From Telopea speciosissima (taxonomy: Eukaryota; Streptophyta; Magnoliopsida; Proteales; Proteaceae), in NCBI RefSeq assembly GCF_018873765.1, contig NC_057924.1, positions 5,332,001 to 5,396,000 on the forward strand: a stretch of 64,000 nucleotides of DNA, given 5' to 3'. The notes under the pieces are model-generated. The model was not told the origin of the DNA. It did no database searches and worked only from the letters and a program-made list of their open reading frames with translations. Both the position numbers and the translations under genes were made by a program. This document shows, piece by piece, positions 25,240 to 38,334 of the stretch. Each line of letters begins with the position of its first letter. Position 1 is the stretch's first letter.

Positions 25240-28200
25240 TTAATCGGAAAACAGAAATCTTAGGTCATCTGCTGTTAATCTTTCCAGGTCCTTAGGAGAA
25301 CTACCAACATTCCTATAAAACCCAAAGGAATAATAAGATTAGTTTTGCCTTAAATGGGTTGAATCTCATCAGATGCTAACAAAGGGTAGGACATGGGTCA
25401 ACGAATTGAACTTGCCCCTCAAGCACCAACTCCCTCCTCTCCTGTAGCTTCAGAATCTTCTCTTCAATTGTCTTATTAATTATGAAACGTACAACCCTAA
25501 GAAAATATCCCAGAATAAAATTTTATTTCTAAATTGATTAGTACATGACTTGGTGTAATTGACAATTAGTAGGAGAATAACCACACCAGACTGGTTTGAG
25601 CTGTCCAATTCGGTGGATTCGATCTATGGCTTCCCACTCCGCAGTTGGATTCCACCAGGGTTCCATTAAGAAAACCTAAGCAGGACTCATGAGAAAAACA
25701 CATATATCAGAACTGAGTAGACAACCTAAAAGCCACAAATAGAAGCTACCATAATATTATTACTTTCAAAGAACTGGCATAGTGCAGCTATTCCAACGTA
25801 AGATGGAATAAGAAAAACAAAAAGGAAAATTCAATAGTGGGGTTGGGAAGAGGTTTTTGACCAAATATTCAGTAATGGCTATACTGTGGAGATCTCCTAA
25901 GCCAGTAGGTTTGAATGCAGTGACTGTGAATATCCCTGATGTATTCACTTACAGATCACTCCGGCCACGTTTCTTGTGATGATCCAAAGGATATGTCTTT
26001 TCAAATAGTGTTCAGGAAACCGGAGAAACTTGTTTTTTATTTGTGAAACACCATTCCCCCCCCTCCCCCCTCCGCACGTCCAACTGAAGACTTCTCTGGG
26101 GTAATCATATCTTGGAGCATTTTCTGTGAGCACAACCTATAACACCAAAAGAATGTACATAATCTTCAATGGAAAAATGTCACTCACATGAGATGCTTCT
26201 ATCAGATTGAGAGCAACACCTGCAGAATTTAAGCTAACAAGAAAAATCTTGCAGTCTGGATCATCATTAAATCTCTTTATTGCAGAATCTCTTGCGGCCA
26301 GGTTCAGGGTTCCCACTAATTGAACGCAATTTATGTCACACTGCAAAAGGTATAACACTCAATAAGGGTCCACTTTTAAGGATGTCCACCAAAAGTTATA
26401 TGGTTTTGTGCATTTTTACTCTACCATCTTGAGAAAGTAATTTATCAAATCCAAAAACGATGTGAACAGGCTTAAAACAACTCCTTTTGCTGAATCATCT
26501 CTTTCAATCATGTTATCAATTTCTTCAAACTGTAGAAGTTCCAAAACCAATAATCAGTTAGCTAGAAAAATTAACTCGATAAAAAGTGAAAACGAGTGAC
26601 CAAACCTGAAGAGAAACATGTGGGAAACGATAGAGATAATTTAAATATAGATGGAGAAGAGAGAGAGAGATTCACTGACAAGATGTTTCAAAAATACTAT
26701 CCAGTGTTCTTGAGAAAGATGAATGAAAAAGGTTGACAATCAGAATGCTTAGGATCATCCAATCAGTCCACTTTCTTGCTAGATCTACCATAAACAACTT
26801 TATTACTTCAAAATTGCATTATGATTATTTTATGTTGATCGTCAACCATTCAAATGGTGCGTGGTGTACTTGATAGCAATTTGTTGATTCCCCTATGATA
26901 GCTTTTTCAGAGACAAGTGTAGTTTGTAAGAATATGGACGAACAAAGGGACCAATTTGAAAAAACTTTGGATGAACAAAGGGACCAATTCCATGAAAGAG
27001 TAATAAAAAATTAAGAAGCCCATATACTTGAATGAACAATGACAGAAGAAATATATAGATTTCAGATCCTTAATCTCGTGAGAGTTACTGTGGTGACACA
27101 TTCAGTGGAATGGGTAATGTCCATTGGAAAATCTGTATTTGTGTTCTGTGGGATCATACAATAGGGGTATACAATGGTTTGAAAAGGCTAAATAATGATG
27201 GGAGCCCCATGGGAATTTGGACTTTGAGGTAGATTCAATGTTTATTATATGGATTTCCTGAAGGTAATTCAACAAATATGCGTGCAAAGATTGCAACAAA
27301 CTTGAAATCATAGCTCATCACAAGGTATACTCCATCGATTTACATTGTAGGCACATTGGTTACAGAAATCAAAATCGAAAGCTACTTCGACAGAAAAAGA
27401 TTGCCTATGCAATCTCTGTGTTCTCCTGGATTATAGATGTAAGTCAAGTAGGGATGTTTCCATGGGGGTATATACATATCTAATAATTACATAAATAAAA
27501 ATAAATGGTACTCCAGGAATTCTCTCCCTAACCATGTTGTACTTTCCTTTTGCTTCTTTAATATGCTGAAGGATCACATCCTCCTGGAGATAACTTCAAT
27601 ATGCTGAAGGATCACTTCCTCCAGGAGATATCATTAACTTCAATTAATGGGGCGGAATGTTGGGCTGTTAAGAAGAGTACTATAGATAAGATGAGTGTAG
27701 CGGAGATGACGATGTTGAGGAGGATGTGCGGCAAGACCAGGAGAGATAGAGTAAGGAATGATTGTATTAGGACCAAATTGGGAGTTGCACCAATCCGGGA
27801 CAAGCTCCGTGAGAGCCGCTTGAGGTGGTATGGTCATGTCCAATGGAGACCCATGGAAGCACCAGTAAGGAAGAGTGACCAGATCCAATTTGAAGGAGCT
27901 AAAAGAGGTAAGGGCAGGCCTAAAATGACTATTGGAGAATTGGTAAGAAAGGATATGCATGTGGAAGGGCTCGAGCCTAGTATGACTGCAGATACAGTGG
28001 CTTGGAGGACAAGGACCCGTGTAGCCGACCCCCTATAGGGGATGTTCCTAGGATGCTGCTTTGACTACCTTTTTTTTTTTTTTTAAAACTGTCACGGCCT
28101 CTTCGGATCCATGTAGCCTACCCCATTTAGTTGGGATAAGGTTATGGTTGTTGTTGTTGCTTTTTGAGGTGTAAGATGCAGTTGCACTTGGGACCTATTG

Positions 28201-31200
28201 AAGTAGCAGATTCAGTCATGGTATAAGTGAAATCAGCTTGTTTGGTATTAGTGATATCCTCTTTCAGACAGTTTGTAGGTGAGATGGACTGTGCCATAGA
28301 CTATAGTGATCAAACGATTCTCTTCTGATGGAGTTTTTCATGGAGATTCTCTAGTCTTAACAGGGAAATGCACCATTTAGCATCCTTCCTGAATATCTCA
28401 TTCAGTTGGAGACCTAGGTCAGCAAATCTCATAACAAATCCCAACCCTCGATCCTCTTCCAAGATGATCGAGGGTTGGGATTTTGTTATATTTTATTTTA
28501 TCACTTACCTTTTGTAGCATGTTCGGACACTTACTGGTTATTCTTTTTCATATATTCTTCAAATGAATTTGCTTTTCATCTAAAATACATGTTTTTTTCA
28601 ATTAAAAAAAAGAAAGAGAGGCAGGTGGGGGAATCTACTCAGAGCCTACATACCAAGGACATAATTTTTGTGCTGGTCTGAAATTCTTCAAGACAAACTC
28701 TGTTCGCAAAACTTGAATGTTTAGTCCCCTTCACTCTTGTTTTTGCCCTCTGCTTGGGGCATGAGCCTTCTCCCAGTGCTGCAGAGTAATCTATGAAACA
28801 ATCCTTACAGAAGACATGTCCGCAAGAGGTAACCTGAAAGATAATGGTGGCAATGAAAAGAAGGATTGGATGTACACAATGTCAGATGATCTAAACACAA
28901 CTGTAAGGCTAACCACTGGATATTCTGCTTCATCAACGCAAATACCACAGACTTGTTCATGATAATTAAGATGGCTTTTGTATCCGGAGCTACTTCGTAC
29001 TATAGCTTGGGGAAACAAGTCAAGGTATGGATGATCCGCTGCCTGTGGTGTTTAAAAGAGACAAATCAACCATATGAACTTGCAGAAATGATATAGCTCA
29101 TGAGCTGTCAATCTTAAAGACAATGTCACTTCACATCAGTGTAAATATCCAACGCAAAAGCTTGAACTACTGGGTGGAGGGAATCAGGTATATGAGGAAA
29201 CAAAAGGCTTTATGGGTAATCGATGGGACTATTTTGCCAACATTTCCTCTCAAATGTAAGTAGGATGGAACTACATGCACGTGCATGGATGCACAGATGA
29301 TGAAACAGAATGGAAGCAGGATCAGAACCTGCTCTGATACCATGTAAATATCCAACCCAAAAGCTCGAGCTATTGGGTAGAGGGACTCATAGGTATATGA
29401 AGCAACGGAAGGCTTTAAAGGTAACCGATGTGGGACTATTCTCCCACAAAATTAGAAGCTCAAAATAACGGAGAGGAGGCCTTGAACAAGAACTCAAAGA
29501 GCTTTCATGAGTTAAAACTTCAACCAGACTTTGTCAAGTTTACTTACAGCAGAGTCTTGAGAAACTTAAGGAGAAATCGAGTTAGCACATGAAGAAACAA
29601 TCCACTCGGATTATAGAAGCAAAGACTTAATAGTATTATCTTTCCTTTTTCCTTGGAAAGATATGAAGATCTAGAAAATTCTATCCTTTAGCTCTGTAAG
29701 AAACATTTCAATTTGAAATACAAATGAGCTTGAGTGAAGTCTGATTCAATTTTGAATAATTATTTTACCTTCTTCGTGTGCTCCGCTTACATTTGATGTC
29801 TATCTATTTGTTTTCTGTTAGGATTTGCATGATGAAAAAGTTCTTAAACTGGCCCTACTTTTTATTTGATGTAATATAGAAGAATTAAACTAAAAGGAGG
29901 GTAATGACCTAATGTTCACAAGTATACATTCAGGAAAACAAGACAATCAAGACAATGTTTTGAGTATGCAAGTGCTATCCCATAAATTTAATCGCAGCTA
30001 TTGCTGGAAATAAGGATAAGGGGGTCCTAACAATTCCTTCAAGAGAATTAAAAACTTCTGAACTTCTTAATAATAAACCATCAATCAAAATGAAGTAATA
30101 AAATAATTCTAGTCACTTCATGCTTCATCCTTGAAAAAGTGCTCTTTCCATTCCAAAATTTCCTTGGAACAGCATTTGGTACTTCAGCCGATTGGATCTG
30201 TTCCCAAAGCTGCTATTACTCCTCCCTAATATAAGATCAAAGGAAACATTTAGGTAGTTCCAGATCCTAAAAATACAGAAAAAGGGTTTCCAAATTTCAC
30301 TTGAGAAGAATAATAATGATTCAGATCAACAGTCACTGTTTCCTCACATAATAAACAATGATGATGCAAAGGTGGGCCATAGGAATTTTATTCTTCAGCT
30401 TATTTGGGATTGCATCTCATTTGACATCAAAAGCAAGCTAGCTTCGGTCGCATCTTCTTGATAGGACACCCCAAGGAACAGGCATATTGTTGCTTCCTGG
30501 GGTCTCCCTTACTCCTTACACCCTTCTTCCTCTTGAAGCTGGGGATTTTTCTTTGGATTGTTGTAGTTTGTATTTTTTCTTCTTCCCCGTTGAGCGGGGC
30601 CCCCTGTTCTCTCTCTCTTTGGTAATGAATTATTTATTCACCCAAAAAAAATGATAAATCAATTTTTTCAGGAGCAGAAGTACCTTACGAAAAAATTTTC
30701 AGACAGCAAGTTGAATCTATGACACCCTTACGAAAATAGACATAGTAGGTTGAATACAAATCCAGTTAAGTTGCCTAGAATGATCTGGCGAGGAAAAAAA
30801 AAAGATAAACATGGTAGAGTTGATTTCTGTCATTCATATTCCTTCGGAATTGCAAAACCCTGGTCATCTGCTTCCTTTCCTACTTCAAGGCTTCTTCAAT
30901 CTAAATTATGTAACATTTCTCCGCATGAAAGACATGGAAAAGGTATGCTACACTATAAATCTTCTCAAAGCATCACTTCGTCACCTATCAAGCATTTGAT
31001 AAATTTTCTAACAACTTAGAGTGCTTCTCAAATTCCCATAGGAATCAACAACTAAGTTGCATGAAAGACATGGAAAAGGCATGCTACACTATAAATCTTC
31101 TCAAAGCCTCACTTCGTCACCTATCAAGCATTTGATAAATTTTCTAACAACTTAGAGTGCTTCTCAAATTCCCATAGGAATCAACAACTAAGTTGCATGT

Positions 31201-34200
31201 CTTCACGATACTTTATACCCGCTCCTTCCCTTTTCAGTGAATATATTATGTTACTTGTAATGGGATTGCGGAAGTAAGTAGAATATACATCCTCCTGCTG
31301 ATTAATGTTCAAGTTTACCCCCAGAAACTTTGTTTCCCTCTTCTTTTTGACATTAAAATTTAGGATCTCTTCAAGTTTCCCTTTTTAATTAATAAGAGGA
31401 GAAAGTATGGGTTAAGTGCAGGCCTTGACATGCTTTAACAAGGTCCTAACTCCCAACAGAATACACTCTATACTAAAAAAAAAAAGAAGGAAAAATGCTT
31501 TAATAGTAAGTGTTATGAACTCTTCACAAATGGATGCCCTAATTCATTGGATATGAAAGCCACCTGTTGAGATGGAAGAATGTACTGTATAGATGTCAAA
31601 TGCCACAACATTCATTGTGAACAAAAGGCTCCGAATGACAAATCCAGGATTAATAGCAAGAGTTTTCATCCTCTTGGATCAGAGAATACACCGGTCATTA
31701 ATCTTTTATTGCAGGACTCATAATTAGGTCTGTCAAAGGATTCTATTTTGAGCAGATATGTATCAATATATGGTTTGTTAAGCCGACCATGGATATGCCA
31801 ATATCTGGTCTGATTAAGATGTGGCCTGTTTAACAATGTCTGATATCAGGCATATTGAACAAGTATACATGTATGTATATCTGACAAAATTATATACATA
31901 CGATTATATACATCAACTAGATATACTTAAGATGACGCATATAGCTTTGTAATCTGTAACATACACCTAAAAAAATAAAATTATGGGTATGCAGTATTTT
32001 TAATTATATAATTTGTTAGGTTTTATATGTTCAGCTTGTACTAATTACATAATCTATACTCTTCAGTGTGTATGTAGGTATTGTTGTGTTGTATTTGGGT
32101 TTTTATCTTATTACAAGTATAAATATGTACCATCATTATAAACATATAGGATAGATGCAAGAGTTTGTAAGGTTGACGCCCCCCCCAAAAAAAAAATGTT
32201 ATTTTAATCCTGACTTGAATATCTGATATCTTGTCCTGATATTTGGATATCAATCGGATCTGAATATGGATCTAGGTCCATATGATCCATCAGATTTTAG
32301 GTATACAGTTAAATAATCATAGAGAATACATAAATAGGTATAACTACTCCATATTCAGTCAATCTACAGCCCTACTCACGATGGACCAATGCATTTACCA
32401 TCTCAAATCAGACTTCGTGCACAATGGGGCAGTGCAAAAAATTAGACAAAAGGCATGGCCAACATCATCAACTACTATGAACGTTTAGCAAATAACGACA
32501 AAGTTTAAGAAACTCAATCAAGTACTCAACCAACACTAAGTCAACTTGATTATAGTTACTCATCCAGAAAAAAACTTGATCATAGTCTGCAACCAAATCT
32601 GCACCAAACCAGTAACTTAACCTTGCTTTCATAAGTACAAACACAAAACGTATCAAGAAGAATCTTAAACTGAAATTTCATGGTTAAGAAGTTTAATATC
32701 GTACAGATGCAGCTGAAACCAACAGTTGGTTTAGACAGGATTAACCACTCACCTGTCGCAATTTTGTAAGGAGTTGAAATATGTGCTTGAAATTACTCAA
32801 TACGGTTCCATTTTCAACATATCTGCCAATTACAGAGTGCACCATTTAGAAACTTGTCCAGGAAATGCTTGCACATAATACAAGAATTAACCAACAACAT
32901 AGAACACTCATAAAGCAGTGTGAAATTAAGTACCATCACAATCAATCAGAACTCTCATCTTCTGGACTTCCCATTATGGGGAAGCTTCAATTTATTTTGG
33001 TTTACTGAGGCTTTGTTTAGTAGTATTAAGAAGCAGTTGAAGTACTGATACTCAAAACAAGGAAGGCATTGTTTAGTAGTATTAAGAAGCAGTTGAAGTA
33101 CTGATACTCAAAACAAGGAAAAGAAAAGCTATAAGTATGGAAAGAATTAGAAAATTGCCAACAAAAAATATATCTTATTAGAAAATTATTTTGTATCATT
33201 AGTAGTATGATAAAACTTAAGGATTTCATTGACACTATAGAGAGTCAACGACTCTCTTACACTCTTATATTTAATATTGTCTATTAATAATTAATGTTGA
33301 TAGTCTTTTGTATCCATCGGCGTCAAGCGATTACATTGTCATTGTACACAACTATTAAATAAATCAAAAGATGTGGACTGGTGGGAGAGTTAGTTATATC
33401 AATTCCCTTGCTCTCTCTCCTATTCTTCTTCTTCTTCTTCTTCTGTTTTCTATTCTGCAGGTTGTACACAACTATTAAATAAATAAATAAAATGTGGAAG
33501 CTTTGGTTCTCAAAAACTGTATGGATTTGCAGCCTGGAAAACATCTACATAATACATTGAATACAGCATAGAGGTTTAATCAAGGTTTTAAGTATCGGTA
33601 TCGGGTATCATATCGGAAAGGTGATTTTAAGAGACGTATCGGATCGTATTGGAGAGTATTAACCATATCGGGTCACATATCAACCCTATACAGTTGATAC
33701 TTTTTAAGTAACGTATCGGTGTGGTATCGTATCGATACCCTAAAAATAAGATATGTATCGGTTAGTTTCGGAGGATACGTTAAGATACTTAAAACCTTGG
33801 GTTTAATATATAAATTTTAATGATATCAAATTCGTTGTTTTCAAAATACTAAAGCAAGATCCAGGACAAGAGTGATACTTACGAAGAGGCTTTCAGCAGT
33901 TGGTAGCCTGAGCTAGAGCACAGGTTTTTGGGAAAAAATTTCATTGAATGAACGGATGCGAAGAGTAAATCCAACATTAACAAAATTTTAAAATTATATT
34001 TATAACAAGAAGTAGACAAAACTTATGGCATATAATAAAATACACAGATAAACAATAGCACATACATACATTTAAAGCAAAAAAATTAAGAAAGTTGAAA
34101 CACGATATGAAAATTGATTCATAGAACCAATATAAGTGGTGGCATGAAAAAAGGAGATAGCAGAAAGTGCATGGTGAACATTGAAATGTCCATACAAGAA

Positions 34201-37200
34201 TTAAGATGGAGCTGCTACATATAATCAAATTCAAAGCAACAAAAGAAGAAAAGAAGCATGAGGACTCACACAGTAAATTGTGACTGGCTTTTACTAAACA
34301 GTGGTCTGTAATACTCTTCCTCACCAATATCAAGATTATCTCGTCTCAGGTCAACCTAGAAAACAGTGATATCAGAAATTCTGAGAATGACAATCAGTTT
34401 TTCATCAGCCATGAGAAATATCATAGAACAAGGTTAACTTCCATAGACGGTGCAACCTTCTTCATTAGGACTCTTTAACCCCTATAAGAGACAGGAGAGA
34501 GAGGAATAGCTGTACTTACAGTTTTTACAGGAAGGGAAATATCTGCAGCCCTTCCCTTCTTAGTGCGTCTTAATGCTATGCTTTTCAAAAGTTTATGTTT
34601 TAGTAAAATATGTGCCCTTCTGCGGCTTCTGTTTTGATTGGCATTATCTTCCGATGCTAGTATAGGTTGAGAAATATACTAATACAGAAAGGATAAGAGA
34701 TATTATAATCACAAAAAATGTTACAGTTAAACCTCTGAACATGATGACAACAACAAAAGAAAAGAGAAAAACAAAAATGACTACGAGATGTAAAACTCAC
34801 TTTTTTCCACCACAAAAAATGTGTCGTTGAATGGACACAGTTGCACTTTATTTTGGAACTGTAATTGGAAGCATGTTCCAAATGATAGATATAGCAAAGC
34901 TGTTAGTTTCAGAAAGTTAAGAATGAAAAATGGAACTGCAAAAGTAATGAAATGAAGAAATAGACAAAGTTTCAGCATTCAAGTGAACAAGCCATGATAT
35001 GTAATGAGGATATTAACTTCATATACACAAAATATGGTAATGAGGATAGTAGCAAGCCATGATATGCGTCTACACCATATATATGAGAGCCCAACATGCA
35101 GGCTGGATAAGGGTGCACTGATGGGTCCCCCCAGGAAGATCTTATATGTTAAAAGTTAATATAACCAACTCATTGGAAGAATTTTTTTACTTTTCCCCCT
35201 TTCATACCATTAAAAGAATTAATATTGAGTTCCTTTACTTTTTCCCCTTTCATACCATGTTTTCATGCAGTACAGATCGCTGATACTCTACCTAACCAAA
35301 GGTTGGTGCCTTACCTCTCACTCCAATCCTAAATTTATGCCCAAAATTCTACCAGAGACAGTTTCCAGCTCTCCTCTCTCATCAAGATCACTTTTTTACG
35401 CGTTTATGATAGTAAAAGGTTTGACAGTATATGTTCTCTGTCCTCTCACCCAACATTCTACAACCTATAGCTATGTCACCCTACCTCAGTTTGCATCTTA
35501 ATTGTGAAAGATAAGAGCTTGAAACAGATTTAAGAAAAAGAAAAATACAAATGCATTAGGATCTTTCCGGCTAGATTTGGTCTTTGTTGGAGACTTCAAT
35601 TATCACTTATCAGTACATCTTACTACCTACCAGCTACAACACATACTAAAGTATACAAAGAAAATAGACTCTTGGATCAAGCACACATTTCAAATGGTTA
35701 TATAAGGCCTAGATATTGTTAAGTAATGTCACCTGACTCCATATGTTTCAGTCCCTTTAATGAAAGGAAGCAGCGGCAAATTTTTTCCTTGACACCGCAT
35801 ATTCAAAGACGAAAATTATCCTTTAAGGACATCATGCATCCTTATTTTATTTAGGCTCCAATCTCTAAATAACCAAAGCAACTCCTAAATAGAGCTCCAA
35901 AAATATTTGGGAATTAGTGAACTTAAAACAGAATAAATTGAGGCAAATATTCAAGAGGTGCCCTTTGTAGCTTGTACTAGCTATTTGGGTAACATTTTTA
36001 ATGGGCTGAGCCACATCCATGGTCTTTCAAGCCCACTTATAACCACATTGATCCTTCCATAGTAGGAAATACTCCCCCTATCGTGGTACACATCTTAACA
36101 ACTCCAGAGTTAATATTAATAGATAGAGAGGAAGAAATATAATTTTTCTTAAAAAAAAAATCAGCTGGATGGAAACAGACATCTTATTAGACCAAGCAAG
36201 ACAGTAAGCACCCAGTAAATTACCTGTACTCAAGTGATTTACAATCACACTCCATACAGAATAAATACGAGTAAGGTGTTATCTGTAGAAAACGGACCTG
36301 TATAATTCAAATTACAAATTTATCACCTTAAAATGTAACAGACTACACAAACAACTAAATGCCCAATGAATTTAGATGCCACTAACCAGAGAATAAAGTT
36401 CTCCAACATGAAGCTGAAGCGCAGTACCACTTAATGCCCACTTATATGAAGATTCCAAAGCAAAAGCAGCTTTTGCTGTACTCCAGTGTTTATTTTTTAT
36501 GTAATGAGCCTAAATAAAAAAACAAGCTGTGATTCTTAAATAGTAAAAAAGAACATTAGCAAATGAGTTCTGAGAAGTGGAAAGCCATAGATCACCTGAG
36601 AACATTTTTTGCAATTTGAAAACAAGTAAATGTGTAGATAAAAGAAACACCATCTATATTTCAGAACTAATTAAAGACATTCTAGTTATGAAATAGCTAA
36701 CATGCTTCAGATAGTTCATGGAATTTCAAAAAAGAAAACGAGTAAAGAGTGAAGAAGGGAAAATGGTTAAATCTTATTTAGTTATTTCATCTATACAGCA
36801 TGAGCCTTATAATTAGGTGTGTCAGTCAAATTAAGTGATATCATGTTTTACAATTCCCTAAGCAATGAATTTGTTCCACATATTTCCTTCTCATTGTGCC
36901 AACTCAAACATCATTTTGCTTTTCTTTTTGACTTTTCACTTACAAGCACACCTCGGGCTTCAGCAGAGCACCAACTTATTTGAAGAAAATTTTTTGTTTC
37001 GAAAACATGCAGTAGTGTCTTCTTGTACCTTTTAATAACAGCATAGGGAAATCAGAGGGACACAGAGTAACTCTACTGTAAAATCACATAGTCTTAACGA
37101 TGTATTTTCCCAATATAAAGATGGAATCATGTAAGCTTACTTCATCCAATATAATGCGGTCCCACTTCATACTGTGGAGCACTGAGACACTGGAAGCAGC

Positions 37201-38334
37201 ACTTTGACTGGTCTCAGCTTCTAGACCAGGCAATTGCATTTTCTTCTTAACCATCGCATTTCTGTACTCTGCTGCAAGGGTGGAATATGTGGTCAGGACA
37301 AAATCGTTCTCAAAGAACTCATCTGAACTCTTCTTGGTTCTTTTGGGCCCGTGGTATACTAATACCCTGGTGCTCCCTTTGGATGTGATCCGATATAGCT
37401 CACTCTCCCACTGCTTCATAGCAACCACGGGGCAAATAACGAGAGTGCATTTTGTTTCAGGCAACATTGTGGCTGAACTCGGTGAAGGTGAGGAACCACC
37501 AGATCTGCAAGTCGATTGACAGGTTGCCCGCTTGGCAAGAACGAGTGCAATGGCCTGGATGGTCTTACCCATTCCCATCTCATCTGCTAGTATTCCTCCT
37601 CTCATTGCCGATTCTTCTTGTTTCAATGCCCAGGCAAGCCATTCCTTCTGGTACCTAAGCAGAGGAGTTAGCAAATCTGAGGAAGGGTCAGCAGTTTCAT
37701 CCATTTCCTCACCTGCATGGTCCAATTCAGCATCTTTTGTTGCATGGGCATCGATCCACTTCTCGTTCTCTTCCTCCCAAACCTTCCACATTAATATTGG
37801 TCTCTCTCTCTCTGTCCCTTCCTTCTTCTCAGGTGCATGCAAGCAACCAACTCTATCTTCTTCAATATGGAGAACCGGTTCTTCTTCACTGGTTCTTTTA
37901 CTCTTATGTTCATCTTCTGTGCATAGTTCCGCTAGAAGGGCAAGGCCCACTTTGTCTTCTTTACGGCTTTCTTTACTCTTAGATTCATCTTCTAGAATTA
38001 ATTCCGCTAGAAGGTCAAGGCCCCCTCTGTCTTTCTTTTTTGGGGCACACTCAGAAACATCATCATCGTCACTAATTTCTATCACAGCTTTTCCTTTATC
38101 TCCGACGCCAAAGCCCTCCTTCTCTTCCTCTGCTGTCGGAGGTTCACGCGGAGAACTTCCATCTATATAGACAGAAAAGAAAATATCCATCGGAAAAAAA
38201 TAGCAACAAGAAAACAACAAAGGAGTGTACAGTGAGATACCTTCTTCGCTAACGCTCAAGTCCGAATCTGAATCTTGGCTAATCAAATTCGAAAAATAAT
38301 CTTCTTCGTCGTAACTATCTCCGTCCCCCTTCAT
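25240..38334 (-). CDS. RAD16: RAD16/RHP16-like SNF2 helicase paralogue, copy B (open frame, altered motifs)
   Basis: Exons in transcript order: 38334-38241, 38162-37141, 36509-36387, 36297-36224, 34858-34801, 34678-34520, 34355-34270, 32822-32753, 29042-28914, 28833-28654, 26529-26425, 26340-26188, 25675-25587, 25496-25416, 25312-25240. Phases agree throughout, giving 831 codons. Introns are GT-AG except the last, which has a GC donor. The ATG at 38334 follows an in-frame TGA. Walker A DEMGMGKT (225-232) and DE|AH are kept, but motif III is SGTALQL (400-406) instead of SGTPLQN, the RING ends CPKQ (630-633) so the last cysteines are lost, VFSQFTS is VLSLFTS, SLKAGG is SLNSAG, and the last motif is [11 protein letters not shown]. 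The C2H2-like insertion of copy A is missing, and the acidic N-terminus carries a 22-residue tandem repeat ([12 protein letters not shown] and [12 protein letters not shown]). Inference: translated, but with weakened ATPase and E3 activity, or an early pseudogene. Confidence 0.82.
27644..28160 (+). mobile_element. Short 5'-truncated RTE LINE in copy B intron 10
   Basis: Only the C-terminal reverse-transcriptase tail is present: [16 protein letters not shown], then [11 protein letters not shown], then [10 protein letters not shown], ending RTRVADPL with a stop at 28036. It is followed by a T-run, GTAGCCTACCCC and GTTGTTGTTG. The final 130 codons are open, so this copy is younger than the LINE in copy A. 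The matching intron of copy C (about 43385-43470) lacks it. A nearby 39-bp direct repeat (27560 and 27599) lies at its left edge. It lies antisense to the host gene. Confidence 0.85.
29140..29448 (-). mobile_element. 309-bp TRIM retrotransposon in copy B intron 8
   Basis: LTRs of 103 bp (29140-29242) and 106 bp (29343-29448) both start TGTAAATATCCAAC and end in CA. The 100-bp interior has the minus-strand primer site TGGTATCAGAGC (29331-29342), touching the right LTR, and a purine tract GAGAGGAAA on the minus strand (29243-29251), touching the left LTR. There is no coding capacity. Copy C lacks it at the matching place (about 44460-44475). No 5-bp duplication is visible, so the flanks have changed or the insertion caused a small deletion. 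Confidence 0.85.
29453..32752 (-). other. Copy B intron 8, remainder
   Basis: Non-coding. 30923-31058 is repeated in tandem at 31059-31194 (period 136). The sequence from 29453 to about 31445 is homologous to 44470-47140 downstream of copy C's first exon, and the homology stops at 31.45 kb, where the LINE starts on the C side. The reading frames at 30750-31019 are non-coding repeats. Confidence 0.65.
31725..32374. mobile_element. Probable hAT-type MITE, 650 bp
   Basis: The left end TAGGTCTGTCA and the right end (reverse-complemented TAGGGCTGTAG) are short inverted repeats. The flanks are CTCATAAT (31717-31724) and CTCACGAT (32375-32382), 6 of 8 matching. The interior is AT-rich with repeated GATATC/ATATCTG words and no ORF. 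Confidence 0.5.
33013..33120. repeat. 56-bp tandem duplication in copy B intron 7
   Basis: TTGTTTAGTAGTATTAAG starts at 33013 and again at 33069, with almost no divergence. A second pair of direct repeats (TGTACACAACTATTAAAT) lies at 33343 and 33463, around a (TTC)n tract. Confidence 0.8.
33581..33799. mobile_element. 219-bp MITE with 8-bp duplication
   Basis: The perfect inverted ends are CAAGGTTTTAAGTATC (33581) and GATACTTAAAACCTTG (ending 33799). The flanks are GGTTTAAT at 33573-33580 and 33800-33807. The interior is built from CGTATCG/CGATAC words. The 8-bp duplication suggests hAT or a related class. Confidence 0.82.
34859..37140 (-). other. Copy B introns 2 to 4
   Basis: These introns separate exons 2, 3, 4 and 5. 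They are AT-rich and non-coding. The short open frame at 35265-35501 has no family signal and lies antisense inside an intron. No transposon ends were recognised here. Confidence 0.6.

Noticed and set aside
37532-38170. 212-codon plus-strand open frame
   Set aside because: Mirror of copy B exon 2; a serine-rich antisense translation of an acidic coding exon.
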